Assembly (NCBI GenBank): GCA_024230435.1
Contig: JAAERL010000266.1
Location: forward strand, 1-63,349
Length of the DNA stretch: 63,349 nucleotides
Reading direction: 5' to 3'
Source of the DNA: Desulfobacteraceae bacterium
Lineage (GTDB): Bacteria > Desulfobacterota > Desulfobacteria > Desulfobacterales > Desulfosarcinaceae
The position numbers and the translations under genes were made by a program. The notes beneath the pieces are model-generated. The model was not told where the DNA came from and did not search any database. It saw only the letters and a program-made list of their open reading frames with translations. Shown here piece after piece: positions 34,574 through 44,359 of the stretch (position 1 is its first letter; each line of letters begins with the position of its first letter).

Positions 34574-35251
34574 ATGAAATTACGCCAATTATTGGCAATA
34601 TGTCTGATTGTGTTGTTTGCTCAAGCTTGTAAATCCGCAAGCCTGAAAGTTAATGTCCTGTTTGATGATATTCAGGGTTTGAAAAAAGGTGATCGGGTCG
34701 TTTTTCAAAACAACATCGTTGGCGCCGTGGAGACGGTTCAGTATAATGAAGATGGCAGTTATACGGCGCGTTTGCTGGTGGATAAAGATTTTTCCAATGC
34801 ATTCACCGAACATTCCCGATTTCATATTATAACCGATGAGCAGCAAAGTGACCACAAGGCCGTTGATATCCGTCTTTTGCAAAAGGGTGGAGCTGTTTTG
34901 CAAAGCGGCGCCAAAGTCAAAGGTGGTTCCGGACAAAAAGATATGGCTGCCAGATTTCAAAAGAACATAGAAGATGGATTTCAACTGATTAAAGAAAAGT
35001 TTAAAAAATTTTCCAATGATATACAGCAAATTCCTCAAAGTGACGAATATCGGAAAATAAAACAATCACTTAGTGATTTGGCCGAGGAAATGAAACGTGT
35101 TGAAAAGCAGCGCCGGCAAAAAATCAAGGAGGAATGGCTGCCGAAGATTGAACGGGAGCTCGAAGAGTTAAAAAGACGATTAAAAGATTTGGGCAAAGAG
35201 AAAGAAGCGGAGCCGTTGCAGCGGGATTTGGATAAAATCCGAAATATATAA
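34574..35251 (+). CDS. Stand-alone MCE/MlaD-domain lipoprotein with coiled-coil tail
   Basis: 225 aa. A short signal peptide ends at a likely lipobox FAQAC (Cys about residue 19). The MCE domain follows: LKVNVLFDDIQGLKKGDRVVF, NIVGAVETVQYNEDG and ARLLVDKDF. From about residue 110 the chain is highly charged and helical (EEMKRVEKQRRQKIKEEWLP), consistent with a coiled coil. MCE proteins carry lipids between membranes, normally with an MlaE/MlaF transporter, none of which is adjacent. Its stop codon TAA is the first three bases of a palindromic element. Confidence 0.75.
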   Translation: MKLRQLLAICLIVLFAQACKSASLKVNVLFDDIQGLKKGDRVVFQNNIVGAVETVQYNEDGSYTARLLVDKDFSNAFTEHSRFHIITDEQQSDHKAVDIRLLQKGGAVLQSGAKVKGGSGQKDMAARFQKNIEDGFQLIKEKFKKFSNDIQQIPQSDEYRKIKQSLSDLAEEMKRVEKQRRQKIKEEWLPKIERELEELKRRLKDLGKEKEAEPLQRDLDKIRNI

Positions 35252-35423
35252 GGCGATTTTTGTTAAATAATATACCATCTTGCATGTTTTTTTCCGTCTT
35301 GTGTGTTATGCCAAAGGTGCGAATATGTTAAGTATGCAAACTTTGACATGCCTTGAAGACGAAAAAAATCTAAGCCCAATATGGTATCTGTTAAGATGTT
35401 ATTTTTTTTTCGCCAATCGCCAA
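35249..35423 (-). repeat. Palindromic element family 1, copy 3 (reverse orientation)
   Basis: 175 bp starting TAAGGCGATT, with TTAAATAATATACCATCTTG, CGTCTTGTGTGTTATGCCAA, a central GAATATGTTAAGTATGCAAA and ending CCAATCGCC. It is the reverse complement of copies at 14921 and 45164. The first TAA is the stop codon of the MCE lipoprotein gene. Confidence 0.9.
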
Positions 35424-35477
35424 AAAATAGCGTCTATCGGCGAAATTGCTGATTTGCAGTTTCCATTCTTAAACCGG

Positions 35478-35843
35478 TCACTTTTTGATAAAGATGTAAA
35501 TTGCCAGTGCCATCAAGATGACTGCAAATAGTTTTTTAAAATTGGCCGTCGATACATGCTCTATCAAACGGGCGCCGATTTGGGCGCCTATGATTCCGCC
35601 TGTGCCGAGTAACAAGCCTGCCATGTAGTCGACGTTGGCCAGTTTGTTATGGGCGATAAGTGCTGAGATCGATATTACCACAATGGCCAGAAAAGAGGTG
35701 CCCACTGCTTTTTGGGCTGTATAGCCTAAAAAAAGAAGCATCGGAAGCATGAGAAAACCTCCCCCCAAACCGGTAAAAGAAGCCCCGATACCTACCAGAA
35801 TGCCAAAAACAGGCATAAGTATTAAATGAAGCTGTGTGCTCAT
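35478..35843 (-). CDS. Half-size TSUP (TauE/SafE) membrane protein
   Basis: 121 aa. It matches one half of a sulfite exporter TauE/SafE protein: the repeat signature GIGASFTGLGGGFLMLPMLLFLG near the start, AVGTSFLAIVVISISALIAH, and GAQIGARLIEHV towards the end, across about four transmembrane helices. Full-length TSUP proteins have two such halves (about 250 aa). Short members occur and may dimerise. Transported anion unknown; sulfite, sulfonates or organic acids are possible from the family. Confidence 0.8.
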   Translation of the reverse strand: MSTQLHLILMPVFGILVGIGASFTGLGGGFLMLPMLLFLGYTAQKAVGTSFLAIVVISISALIAHNKLANVDYMAGLLLGTGGIIGAQIGARLIEHVSTANFKKLFAVILMALAIYIFIKK

Positions 35844-36189
35844 CTCATGTTCCTTTCAAATAACCGCCGGATTATATACTGTATATCCTTTTGAAATGTC
35901 ACTTTTATTTCTATCATAGACTATTTTCAGGCGAATTCAATAATGATATACACCCTTTGTTAGCCTTCAGGCCGTGGAAGCTTGACCTTGCCTATCTTGT
36001 TTGCCTTGATTCAAGCGCCCCCTCTGTGTCAATGGCCCCATGACACGCTTTTGCAGCCGTTTAACTGGTTAAATAGTTGCCAAACAGTTCCCTTAGGACA
36101 ATTTATTTGAAATGAACACCGCTGGCATGCTATGCATGGAAAATTAATGATGTATTGAGCACAAAATATGGAAAGGTACTGAAGCTTTA

Positions 36190-37236
36190 ATGCGTAAGAG
36201 TATTTATGTCGCCTATACGGGTGGAACAATCGGTATGGCTAAAAGCAGCGATGGCTATAAGCCCGTTACGGGGTATTTAGAACAACTAATGGCAAGTATG
36301 CCGGAGTTTAAAAACTCCATAATGCCTCGTTATGAGATCCATGAATATGAACCTCTTATTGATTCGTCCAATATGTCCCCCAAATGGTGGCTGCATATCG
36401 CCAGGGATATTGCTGCAAATTATGCCGCCTTTGACGGATTCGTTGTCCTTCACGGCACGGACACAATGGCCTATACCGCATCGGCGTTGCCTTTTATGCT
36501 GCAGGGTCTGGCTAAACCGGTAATTCTCACCGGATCTCAAATTCCCTTGTGCGAGTTGCGCAGCGATGCGCGTGAGAATCTGATTACCGCCATGCTGATT
36601 GCGGCCAGATTCGCTATTCCTGAAGTTTGTCTGTTTTTTGGAAATCGTCTGCTGCGTGGTAACCGTTCTGTAAAAGTTAACGCAATTGGCTTTAATGCGT
36701 TCAGTTCCCCAAACTATCCGGATTTAGGAACAGCAGGAATTAATATTGATATCCATTGGAAAAATGTGCTGCCAGCTCCCGAACAAAAACATGACGTGCA
36801 AGTCAAAGCAATTACTGAATCACGGGTGGCGGCGCTTCGCCTTTTTCCGGGTATGGCGGCCCAAGTTGTGGAAAACATATTGTCAGACCCGATTAAGGGG
36901 CTGGTGCTTGAGACTTATGGTGTCGGAAATGGGCCCAGTAATAACAAAGATCTGATATATGTGCTTGAGCAGGCTGTCAAAAGAGGTGTTGTTGTCATCA
37001 ATTGCTCGCAGTGCTTGCAAGGGATTGTGGATATGGATTCGTATGCCACAGGTTCGGCGCTGGCCCGCGCCGGAGTAATTAACGGATATGACATGACCAC
37101 GGAAGCAGCCCTTGCAAAAACATTTTATTTGTTCAGCCGGAATTTTGACGGTGAGCAGGTTAAAAGGAAAATTTCCGAAAATTTAAGGGGTGAATTGACT
37201 CTGCCGGTGACTGATTCAAAATTTCACACTCTCTGA
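36190..37236 (+). CDS. ansA: Type I (cytoplasmic) L-asparaginase
   Basis: 348 aa. Hydrolyses asparagine to aspartate and ammonia. The first catalytic Thr lies in VAYTGGTIGMAKS and the second in VVLHGTDTMAYTASALPF, followed by PVILTGSQIPLCELRSDARENL, all typical of AnsA. Length and lack of a signal peptide agree with the cytoplasmic type I enzyme. It stands alone: the 346-bp gap upstream holds the divergent TSUP promoter and the 735-bp gap downstream has no gene. Confidence 0.92.
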   Translation: MRKSIYVAYTGGTIGMAKSSDGYKPVTGYLEQLMASMPEFKNSIMPRYEIHEYEPLIDSSNMSPKWWLHIARDIAANYAAFDGFVVLHGTDTMAYTASALPFMLQGLAKPVILTGSQIPLCELRSDARENLITAMLIAARFAIPEVCLFFGNRLLRGNRSVKVNAIGFNAFSSPNYPDLGTAGINIDIHWKNVLPAPEQKHDVQVKAITESRVAALRLFPGMAAQVVENILSDPIKGLVLETYGVGNGPSNNKDLIYVLEQAVKRGVVVINCSQCLQGIVDMDSYATGSALARAGVINGYDMTTEAALAKTFYLFSRNFDGEQVKRKISENLRGELTLPVTDSKFHTL

Positions 37237-37971
37237 CAATTTTCGGATATGACACAGACAAAAATTGTCAATTCCCTTCTTATCGTTGGGGCGCCAAATA
37301 GATATTTCAACTTTTTGAATGAATATGTTGTTTAACCGCGCTCCTGTAATTGAGCCGCTTTTAAGATTTCCAATGGCGCATGAGGCTATTTGAATGAAAG
37401 TTATCTATTTGTTTAAATTGGCAAAATAATTGCATCTGATTTTATCTGCCGGCGATGAACTTGCAGCTTGCAATGATTCTTTGATGCTTTGTATTTTCAT
37501 GCCTCAAAAACCGAAAACATACTATTGGGTCAATCGTATGAATTCCCTTGGCAGCGGTACAATACGTTGAAGTGACTGGGTAGCAGTTTTTTTGTTTTTA
37601 CAGCAATTTTTTTCGTTCTTTATACATTATAAATCTAAGATTCTGTGAGCAAGAAACAATACCCTGAAAGAGCTATTGTGTACCATGTTTTCTGAAAAAC
37701 AGTTGAACTGAGAGTCGTTGGAAATATAATATCTCAAGTGAAGTTGATTTTAGCCGATACAAAAAGTGGTTCAAGCAAAGCGTGGTAACTTGCCTCCGAA
37801 AATCCGGAAAATTGGAGTCTGGTTCTCTGGGGCTGGTTGCTTGATAAGGATTCATTATAAATTTCCGCACAAATGTGCGGGTTCTGAGATATGCGTATGA
37901 GGAGTTTGCCTGATGTTTAACTCGGCAGATTCTTGTTATTGCGTATTAATTCCTATTCTAGGAGGGCTGAT
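37237..37971. other. Intergenic region upstream of the MCP gene
   Basis: About 735 bp without a supported gene, dispersed repeat or strong terminator. It should contain the MCP promoter. The minus-strand frame at 37673-37870 lacks coding features. Confidence 0.35.
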
Positions 37972-40665
37972 ATGTCTTTTTTCAGAAATTTGAAACTGCG
38001 GGTAAAGCTGCTCACCGCCGGATTAATGCTGACACTTATTCCTGTGGTGATTATTGGATTATTTCAATACAATCAACTTCAGAATGCTATTGAAAGGTCA
38101 AGAGAAGAGAGCCTGGATTTAGGGTATGAATCGCTGGAGCACATTGCCAGTGGTGTAAAAGAGCTCGCCATTACCCAGCATGACCTCATTACTAAAACAT
38201 TAACCGGTTACTCTGAATCGATTAGCGGACTCATTGCGGCAAAAGGCGGGGTATCATTGTCCAAGGCAGACATCGTCTGGCAGACCTTTAACGTTGAAAC
38301 TCAAAAAAGGGAACAGGTTAAGCTGCCCAAAATGATGCTGGGCAATAAATGGTTCGGCCAGGTCAGCGCATTAAATCAGTACGTTCCCATTGTGGATGAG
38401 GCTCGTAGCCATTTTGATGCGGCCTGTTCCGTTTTTCAACGCATCAATGATAACGGCGATATGCTGCGTGTCGCCACAAACGTGGTTTCTGATGGCAAGC
38501 GGCCTTTGGGTACTTTTATGTCCCGAATAAAAAAGGACGGTTCGGCTCACCCTGTTATTGAAACTGTTATGTCCGGCGGCTCTTACAGGGGCCGCAATTA
38601 TGCCATCGATGGCTGGTTCATTACCAACTACAGCCCCATATATGACATCAATAAAAAAATTATCGGGATGTTAGGTGTGGCCGTACGGCAGGAGCAGATT
38701 AAAAGTTTGCGTGATTCGATTATCGATACGGTTGTGGGTATAACCGGTTACGTCTATGTTCTTGACGGTGAAGGACACTACGTCTACTCATATAAAGGAC
38801 AGCGAGACGGCGAAAAAATCTGGGACGTACAGCAAGACGGCAAGTATATTATCCGTGATATTGTCAGAATCGCCCAAGATTTGAAAGGCGATAATATGGG
38901 GACATATTCTTATATGTGGAAGAACCCCGGAGATCCTAGACCGCGTGCTAAAACGGCCAAGCTTCTTTACTTTGAACCATGGGACTGGGTTATTGGCGCT
39001 TCGACTTATGATGAAGAATTTCTTTCAGGCGTCAGGGCCATTGAAGCGGAAGGTATAAAAGGTCTTTATTATTCAATTGCTGTAATTGCTGGATTTATCA
39101 TAATGAGCTTTATAGTCTGGATTGTCATTTCCAATGCGATTTCGCGGCCAATCCTTAATATTACACGAGCCGTTACAGCAGTTACAAAAACTAAGGACCT
39201 CACCCACAAGATTCCGATGGAAACCGGAGACGAAGTTGGTATCATGGCAATCGAGTTCAACAACATGCTTGCGTCCTTGAGGCAGGCGTTTACACTTTTC
39301 GACGATGCTTCAGGGCACGTGAATGCGCAGGCCGTGGAAGTGGCGCGCCGTGCTACCGCTAACCGTGATCGCGCCGAAAATGAAGAAAAACAAATTGGTG
39401 TTATTCAGGATACAGTGCATGAAATGGGACAAACCGCCGGTGAGGTACAAAACACCTCTTCCAAACAGGCCGAATCCGCCAATACTTCTTACTCCAATGT
39501 AGAAGAACTGATTGAGGTGATGTCCGTCGTTAATCAATCTTCTACTTTACAGATTAAAGAGGCCAGCGTGGTCACCGAGCGTGTGGCCGCAATGGGTGAA
39601 ACTGCGACAAAGGTTACCAATACTGCCAGAATGCAGGGTGAACAGGTGGTGCAGGTGACCCAATCCATGCACCATATCGCCGAGTCAGTGAAAAAAATGA
39701 CCGAAGCTGCCAATATAGCCTCCGAACAAGGCCGTCTGGTATTGACATCAGCCGAAGAAGGCAGTGCAATGGTAGACGCTACAGTTACCGGTATGCAGGC
39801 TATTAAAGATTCTTCAGACCAAATTTCCGATATTATCGGTGTAATTACCGATATTTCTGAACAAACCAACTTGCTGGCCCTGAACGCTGCCATTGAGGCG
39901 GCTCGCGCTGGTGTTCACGGTAAGGGATTTGCTGTTGTTGCCGATGAAGTAGGAAAGCTTGCCCAACGTTCTTCGGAAGCCGCCAAAGAGGTAACCCAGT
40001 TGATTAAAACCTCTACCTCAAAGGTTGAGCAAGGAACGCGCTTGACTGACCGTTCACAAGAAGCGCTGCAAAAAATTTTCCAAGGCGGCCGGAACAACAT
40101 GAGCGCCATTGAAGATATCTCTAAATCCACCGATTTGCTGGTTTCCAACACTAGCGAAATTGGTAAGCTGGTTGAAGGCTTGAATAAACTTGCCAGTGAA
40201 ATTGTGGGTATGGCCGGTCAACAGGGTGAACGCCGTGAGGCTGCTCAAAATGCCTTGTTCGCGTTGGTGGAAAAAGCTAATGGCATTTCCGGCCAGGTAA
40301 CCCAGGCTACGGACAGCGCAAAATCGGTAGGTAGCGAGATGCGAGGTGTGCTGGAACGGTCCGAGAATATGAAACAGATGACTGATGTGCAGGCCGGACG
40401 TTCTCAGCGTTTGCGTCAAATGGCAGGTGAATCGGCTGCGCGTGCAAAACAAACGGCTTCGGGCGCCGGTGAGGTAGTGGGTATTACACTGGAAATGCAA
40501 CGTTTGGCGGCCAACTTGACCCGTCAGGTTAGTCAGTTCAAAATCAGGCGGGGTTCTGTTCCCGGTACTTCAATACCTCGGGCGTCTATTCAACCCCCAG
40601 CACTACAGGAAGTTGAAGAAGTAGAAGCTTCGGAAGTAGAAATTGAACCTATTGCCATAAATTAA
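37972..40665 (+). CDS. Methyl-accepting chemotaxis protein with Cache_3-Cache_2 sensor
   Basis: 897 aa; ATG 37972 is chosen for its AGGAGGGC Shine-Dalgarno (an in-frame upstream start at 37933 adds 13 residues). TM1 spans about 10-32. The periplasmic part (33-360) reads as a Cache_3-Cache_2 double sensor, with [20 protein letters not shown] and the second module [20 protein letters not shown] plus [16 protein letters not shown]2 (about 370-395) leads to HAMP. The signalling hairpin tip is [20 protein letters not shown] followed by [18 protein letters not shown]. No C-terminal CheR-binding pentapeptide. Next gene is cheW-like, separated by a terminator. Confidence 0.93.
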   Translation: MSFFRNLKLRVKLLTAGLMLTLIPVVIIGLFQYNQLQNAIERSREESLDLGYESLEHIASGVKELAITQHDLITKTLTGYSESISGLIAAKGGVSLSKADIVWQTFNVETQKREQVKLPKMMLGNKWFGQVSALNQYVPIVDEARSHFDAACSVFQRINDNGDMLRVATNVVSDGKRPLGTFMSRIKKDGSAHPVIETVMSGGSYRGRNYAIDGWFITNYSPIYDINKKIIGMLGVAVRQEQIKSLRDSIIDTVVGITGYVYVLDGEGHYVYSYKGQRDGEKIWDVQQDGKYIIRDIVRIAQDLKGDNMGTYSYMWKNPGDPRPRAKTAKLLYFEPWDWVIGASTYDEEFLSGVRAIEAEGIKGLYYSIAVIAGFIIMSFIVWIVISNAISRPILNITRAVTAVTKTKDLTHKIPMETGDEVGIMAIEFNNMLASLRQAFTLFDDASGHVNAQAVEVARRATANRDRAENEEKQIGVIQDTVHEMGQTAGEVQNTSSKQAESANTSYSNVEELIEVMSVVNQSSTLQIKEASVVTERVAAMGETATKVTNTARMQGEQVVQVTQSMHHIAESVKKMTEAANIASEQGRLVLTSAEEGSAMVDATVTGMQAIKDSSDQISDIIGVITDISEQTNLLALNAAIEAARAGVHGKGFAVVADEVGKLAQRSSEAAKEVTQLIKTSTSKVEQGTRLTDRSQEALQKIFQGGRNNMSAIEDISKSTDLLVSNTSEIGKLVEGLNKLASEIVGMAGQQGERREAAQNALFALVEKANGISGQVTQATDSAKSVGSEMRGVLERSENMKQMTDVQAGRSQRLRQMAGESAARAKQTASGAGEVVGITLEMQRLAANLTRQVSQFKIRRGSVPGTSIPRASIQPPALQEVEEVEASEVEIEPIAIN

Positions 40666-40684
40666 TAAAAAAGGGGTAGTCCAA

Positions 40685-40717
40685 GCGCCTTGACGTTGAA
40701 GGGCCAGGCGCCTTTTT
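40685..40717 (+). terminator. Rho-independent terminator after the MCP gene
   Basis: GCGCCT (40685-40690) pairs with AGGCGC (40706-40711), followed by CTTTTT. It may be partly read through, as a CheW-like gene follows 65 bp later in the same direction. Confidence 0.65.
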
Positions 40718-40781
40718 AAACTGAGATTGGGATCGTTGTGCAGGTGATATTAACCCATTAAATCATGAAAAGAGTCCTAAA

Positions 40782-41261
40782 GTGGCATTGTATCAAAATT
40801 CAGATGATATACTTCAATTGATAGGGTTCTATGCTGGCGGAAAGCTTTACGGTTCAGAAATTCTTACCGTACGTGAAATTCTTCGTTCTCCAAAAATTGA
40901 ACCAGTTGATGATGGGCCTTCTTTTGCCATGGGATTTTTACAATTGCGCGGTATTATGATGCCTGTAATTGATCTGGCCTGCTATATTGGCAATACACTG
41001 CAAGAAAATAAAAGACCTTGGGTGCTCATTACTTCTTCCGGCGGGAAAATTACAGGATATCAAGTCGAGTCTGTCACCCAAATTCTGAGAGTTGATCGAG
41101 GTGCTATAAAACCTGCTCCTAAACTGCTGACAACCGGGATGAAGAGTCAATTTATGCGCGGTGTCTGTGATACGGATAAAGGACTGCTTATTTTGCTGGA
41201 TTTCGAAAAAATGCTGGCAAGCAGTGAGCTTAATGATATAGCCGAATCAACACACGGCTAA
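40782..41261 (+). CDS. cheW: CheW-like chemotaxis adaptor
   Basis: 159 aa, GTG start. CheW couples receptors to the CheA kinase. The fold is visible from ILQLIGFYAGGKLYGSEILTVREIL through FAMGFLQLRGIMMPVIDLACYIG (the conserved receptor-binding segment, with RG and PVID), KITGYQVESVTQILRV and GVCDTDKGLLILLDFEKML. No CheA, CheR or CheB is nearby, so it probably serves the adjacent receptor together with a kinase encoded elsewhere. Confidence 0.9.
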   Translation: MALYQNSDDILQLIGFYAGGKLYGSEILTVREILRSPKIEPVDDGPSFAMGFLQLRGIMMPVIDLACYIGNTLQENKRPWVLITSSGGKITGYQVESVTQILRVDRGAIKPAPKLLTTGMKSQFMRGVCDTDKGLLILLDFEKMLASSELNDIAESTHG

Positions 41262-41351
41262 AAAGGAGCTTAAAGCATCGTCTCCTATAACACGTCAACA
41301 ACCAGCCTTGTGCTGCAAACGGTCGTTTGACGTATACTACGCTATTTGTAT

Positions 41352-42047
41352 ATGAAAGAGAACGGATTCTCCCATATTAGCCGGTGGCTGTGCTTCTATC
41401 TGGTTTCGGTAGCTTTTTTGGTTGCGATTACTTTTTTGATCATTTACCAAGACGTTTCAGGTTTACTCATTACTGAGTTCGCACAGCAGATGAAGACATT
41501 TGCCGGATCAGAAGATATTCCAGCCGCTACCAACCGATTGAGTAGCGCTTTTCGGCTTAGATTTTTTATAATTTTCTCGGCCGCAATGGTGATTACCGGT
41601 CTTTTTAGCATATTGTGGTTTCTAATCGTTCGCAGAAAGATCAATCAACCCTTAAAGGTTATTCAACATGCCGTTTCCCGTTTAGCTTCTGGAAAACTGA
41701 ATGAAACCGTACAAATCGGCACATCGGAGGAATTCGATCAAATAGGATGCAGTATCAACGAGTTAGCTTCCAATTTGCAGGAATTGCTGCTCTATGTTTG
41801 GAAACAAACGGGAGTGTGTATGCATAACATTGAAAAAATAGGTGAAAACCTTGATTCCTGTGGGAGTTCATCCTACACAAAGGTGAATTCAGATCGGGTA
41901 CAAGCAGCTGTTGAAGCTATTGAAGGTTTGCGGGATATGGCTAAAATATATGTTTTCTATGACGTGCACATTGAGGGGGAGAAGGTCTTGGCGATTAATG
42001 AGGTAGGCCAAAAATCCAAAATTTCCAACCCATCTGAAAAAAATTAG
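41352..42047 (+). CDS. Two-TM HAMP-domain membrane protein without output domain
   Basis: 231 aa from ATG 41352. TM1 (about 12-34) and TM2 (about 70-92) enclose a short, 35-residue periplasmic loop, and a HAMP domain follows (INQPLKVIQHAVSRLASGKL, TSEEFDQIGCSINELASNLQ). The last 80 residues are helical with no kinase, MCP or GGDEF module. It follows cheW by 90 bp, so it may modulate the adjacent receptor or form hetero-oligomers with it (inference). The stop codon TAG lies in the end of a collapsed palindromic element at 42044. Confidence 0.7.
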   Translation: MKENGFSHISRWLCFYLVSVAFLVAITFLIIYQDVSGLLITEFAQQMKTFAGSEDIPAATNRLSSAFRLRFFIIFSAAMVITGLFSILWFLIVRRKINQPLKVIQHAVSRLASGKLNETVQIGTSEEFDQIGCSINELASNLQELLLYVWKQTGVCMHNIEKIGENLDSCGSSSYTKVNSDRVQAAVEAIEGLRDMAKIYVFYDVHIEGEKVLAINEVGQKSKISNPSEKN

Positions 42048-42070
42048 GCGATTGGCGCAAATCGTCTTAG
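42044..42070. repeat. Collapsed 27-bp copy of palindromic element family 1
   Basis: TTAGGCGATT and AAATCGTCTTAG, the two termini of the 175-bp element, are joined by five bases with the interior missing. TAG at 42045-42047 is the stop codon of the HAMP protein gene. Confidence 0.65.
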
Positions 42071-42862
42071 GGGCTTGCAATTTCCAAAACAGACACTCAA
42101 CAATCTAAATTCGGATATTGGGCAAATTTGCCATCTGATCGAAGTTAGGCAAAGCCTCATGTTGGATTTCAGCGCCTTATTATTTTAAGTGCGATAACTA
42201 ATTGAATTTGTTTCTAATATAGTATAGGATAAAAAACTGCGGCTTTGATTAGAAACAAAATTAAATCAATTGGTTATCTTATATGACGAATTTACAAGGC
42301 CCTGAAACGCAACATGAGCCTTTGCAAAAAAGGTGTTTATCTGTCTGTAAAACTATGGCATGAGTTTCTTTAGCGTTGCAGATGGTAAGGTCTAGATTGC
42401 GTGTTGCTATCCAAAAAAAGTTGCCAACATCCATAAGGCCTTAAATGGCCCAAATTAAATATGATATCAACTCGTTAATTTAATTTATTGATAAGGCTGC
42501 CTATCCGGGGTTTTGCGTTTATCGCGTTCTAACATCCTTTTTCCGCTTTGCGGAAATTTTTTATAATATATTGAAAAAACAATATTATTATTAGATATGA
42601 ACTCGGCCGTGCGCTGGGTGCGCCTTTTATAGGCACAGTTTTTGTCTGTGAGCCCGTGGTTTGGCAAACGATTGTAAAAAAATATTGTATATTTGCGGGT
42701 TAAAATTTATGAATGGGATTTATTTATTGGTTCCCATTTCTAACGCAGGGATCACCCGGCCTTAGATGAACACTATTTCACGGTACCCGGAAGGTTATTT
42801 CCACGGCGCTTTTTTTAATGGACTTGAAAAGTGTGATTTTAGCCCGGTTTAAGGAGGAGATT
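42071..42862. other. Long intergenic region with large inverted repeat
   Basis: About 790 bp without a supported gene. GGATATTGGGCAAATTTGCC at about 42113-42132 resembles repeat family 2. A large imperfect inverted repeat covers 42193-42278. The promoter for the membrane protein/VWA pair must lie in the right part; none is clear. Confidence 0.4.
42193..42278. repeat. Large imperfect inverted repeat
   Basis: GATAACTAATTGAATTTG-TTTCTAAT (42193-42218) is inverted as ATTAGAAAC...TCAATTGGTTATC (42248-42278) with a 29-bp spacer. No T-tract follows, so it is not a standard terminator; it may be a remnant insertion element or a structured RNA. Confidence 0.6.
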
Positions 42863-44359
42863 ATGGAAAACTCAAATATATTATTACTCATTACACCGAT
42901 TCCATTGTTATCTATTATAATATGGATCATCCTTTTGGTGCTGGCTATGTATCTTGCCCGTAAGCCCTTTCACCGTTGCATGGCGTCGTTTAGCCGAATT
43001 ATCTATAATGCAATGCGAATGGCCGCAATTTCAGTACAGCAAGCTGGACGTAAAATCGAAGACCGTAACCGCGAGGTTCTTCTGGCGGCTGGACTGGAAA
43101 TGGCGGAAAGGAACGTAGAGAGGGAGTTTGAGCGGATTTCAAACGCGATTCAACGTGATTTGAGCGGTTACCCGAAATTGCAGCGCAACTTAAGTGAAAA
43201 TCTCAAAGAACTTGAAGAGGATTACAAAAAATGTGACCAAATTCCTCACTCACTGCCTGATTGGGCTAAAGTGATTGATGCCATAGCCAAAATTAAACCA
43301 AGTGGCGATCGAGTGGTCGTTAACATGTTGGACGAAATCCACGGGACACTCAAAAAACAGCATAAAGCAGTGGCGGAACGTCACCGCAAAGATGTACATG
43401 CGCGACACGGTATCCTGGGCCGGATGCTGCCAGTATGGCACAAACTGCATATAACAATTGATAGCCTTGAAAAAGGCATAAAAGGATTAACCCAGCGATC
43501 CAAAAAAATCGACCATTACATGGAATCTTATGAAAAGATCCAAAGTCAAGTGGATATGCCGGAGCGCCAGCTGGCTTCATCATCGCTTTCCCAGTTTTTT
43601 ATTTCCAGCCTCGTGTTGGCTGTCGCAGGCGTGGGCGCCATAATTAATTTTAATCTGGTTGCGCTGCCCATGTCCGAGATGGTTGGCGGCGCCAGCTATA
43701 TCGGAGAATTAAAGACTTCGGATGTGGCGGGGATGTTTATTGTTTGTATGGAGATCGTGGTTGGAATTTTTTTAATGGACGCCTTGAGAATCACACGGCT
43801 TTTCACCATTATCGGAAGTATGGACGACAGGAAACGTAAAATAATTTGCTGGGTGCTTTTCATGTTTCTGACACTATTGGCCGGAGTAGAATCTGCATTG
43901 GCATTTTACCGTGACCGCCTTGCATCCGATATGGAAGTTTTGCGTCAAAGTTTAGCTGGTATTGACACAATTAACATGCCGGCCAGCCGGATTCCCATGA
44001 TTGGTCAAATGATTATGGGATTCATCCTTCCATTTATCTTAACCTTTGTAGCTATTCCTTTTGAGTCTTTTCTATGCTCATCGCGGACATTGCTTGGAAT
44101 TTTGACGGTTTGGACTTTGCGCTTTTTAACTTTAACGTTGCGTATGGCTGGAAATATCAGTTTTTATATCGGCCGGCTCATAGTCAATATTTATGATCTT
44201 ATTATTTTCCCCGGTCTTTGGATTGAAAGCTCTGTGTTGCAAAAACTCAGAAATAATAATGAATCGGGCGTTTCGGCCCTGTCTGACGAACGTGATCAAG
44301 AGCAAATTCAGACCAGCTTGGCAGAGGAACCAGTAATATGCAAAAAGAAAATCAAATAG
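42863..44359 (+). CDS. Multi-pass membrane protein with long cytoplasmic helical domain, unrecognised
   Basis: 498 aa from ATG 42863, chosen for AAGGAGGAG seven bases upstream. One N-terminal transmembrane helix (about 5-30) is followed by about 220 mostly helical, charged residues (AERNVEREFERISNAI, NLSENLKELEEDYKK, HKAVAERHRKDVHARHG) that look like a coiled-coil domain. Then come about five hydrophobic helices between 250 and 455 (SLSQFFISSLVLAVAGVGAI, MFIVCMEIVVGIFLMDAL, ICWVLFMFLTLLAGVESALA, MIMGFILPFILTFVAI). No family recognised. It overlaps the VWA-like lipoprotein gene by 22 bp, indicating a shared function. Confidence 0.75.
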   Translation: MENSNILLLITPIPLLSIIIWIILLVLAMYLARKPFHRCMASFSRIIYNAMRMAAISVQQAGRKIEDRNREVLLAAGLEMAERNVEREFERISNAIQRDLSGYPKLQRNLSENLKELEEDYKKCDQIPHSLPDWAKVIDAIAKIKPSGDRVVVNMLDEIHGTLKKQHKAVAERHRKDVHARHGILGRMLPVWHKLHITIDSLEKGIKGLTQRSKKIDHYMESYEKIQSQVDMPERQLASSSLSQFFISSLVLAVAGVGAIINFNLVALPMSEMVGGASYIGELKTSDVAGMFIVCMEIVVGIFLMDALRITRLFTIIGSMDDRKRKIICWVLFMFLTLLAGVESALAFYRDRLASDMEVLRQSLAGIDTINMPASRIPMIGQMIMGFILPFILTFVAIPFESFLCSSRTLLGILTVWTLRFLTLTLRMAGNISFYIGRLIVNIYDLIIFPGLWIESSVLQKLRNNNESGVSALSDERDQEQIQTSLAEEPVICKKKIK

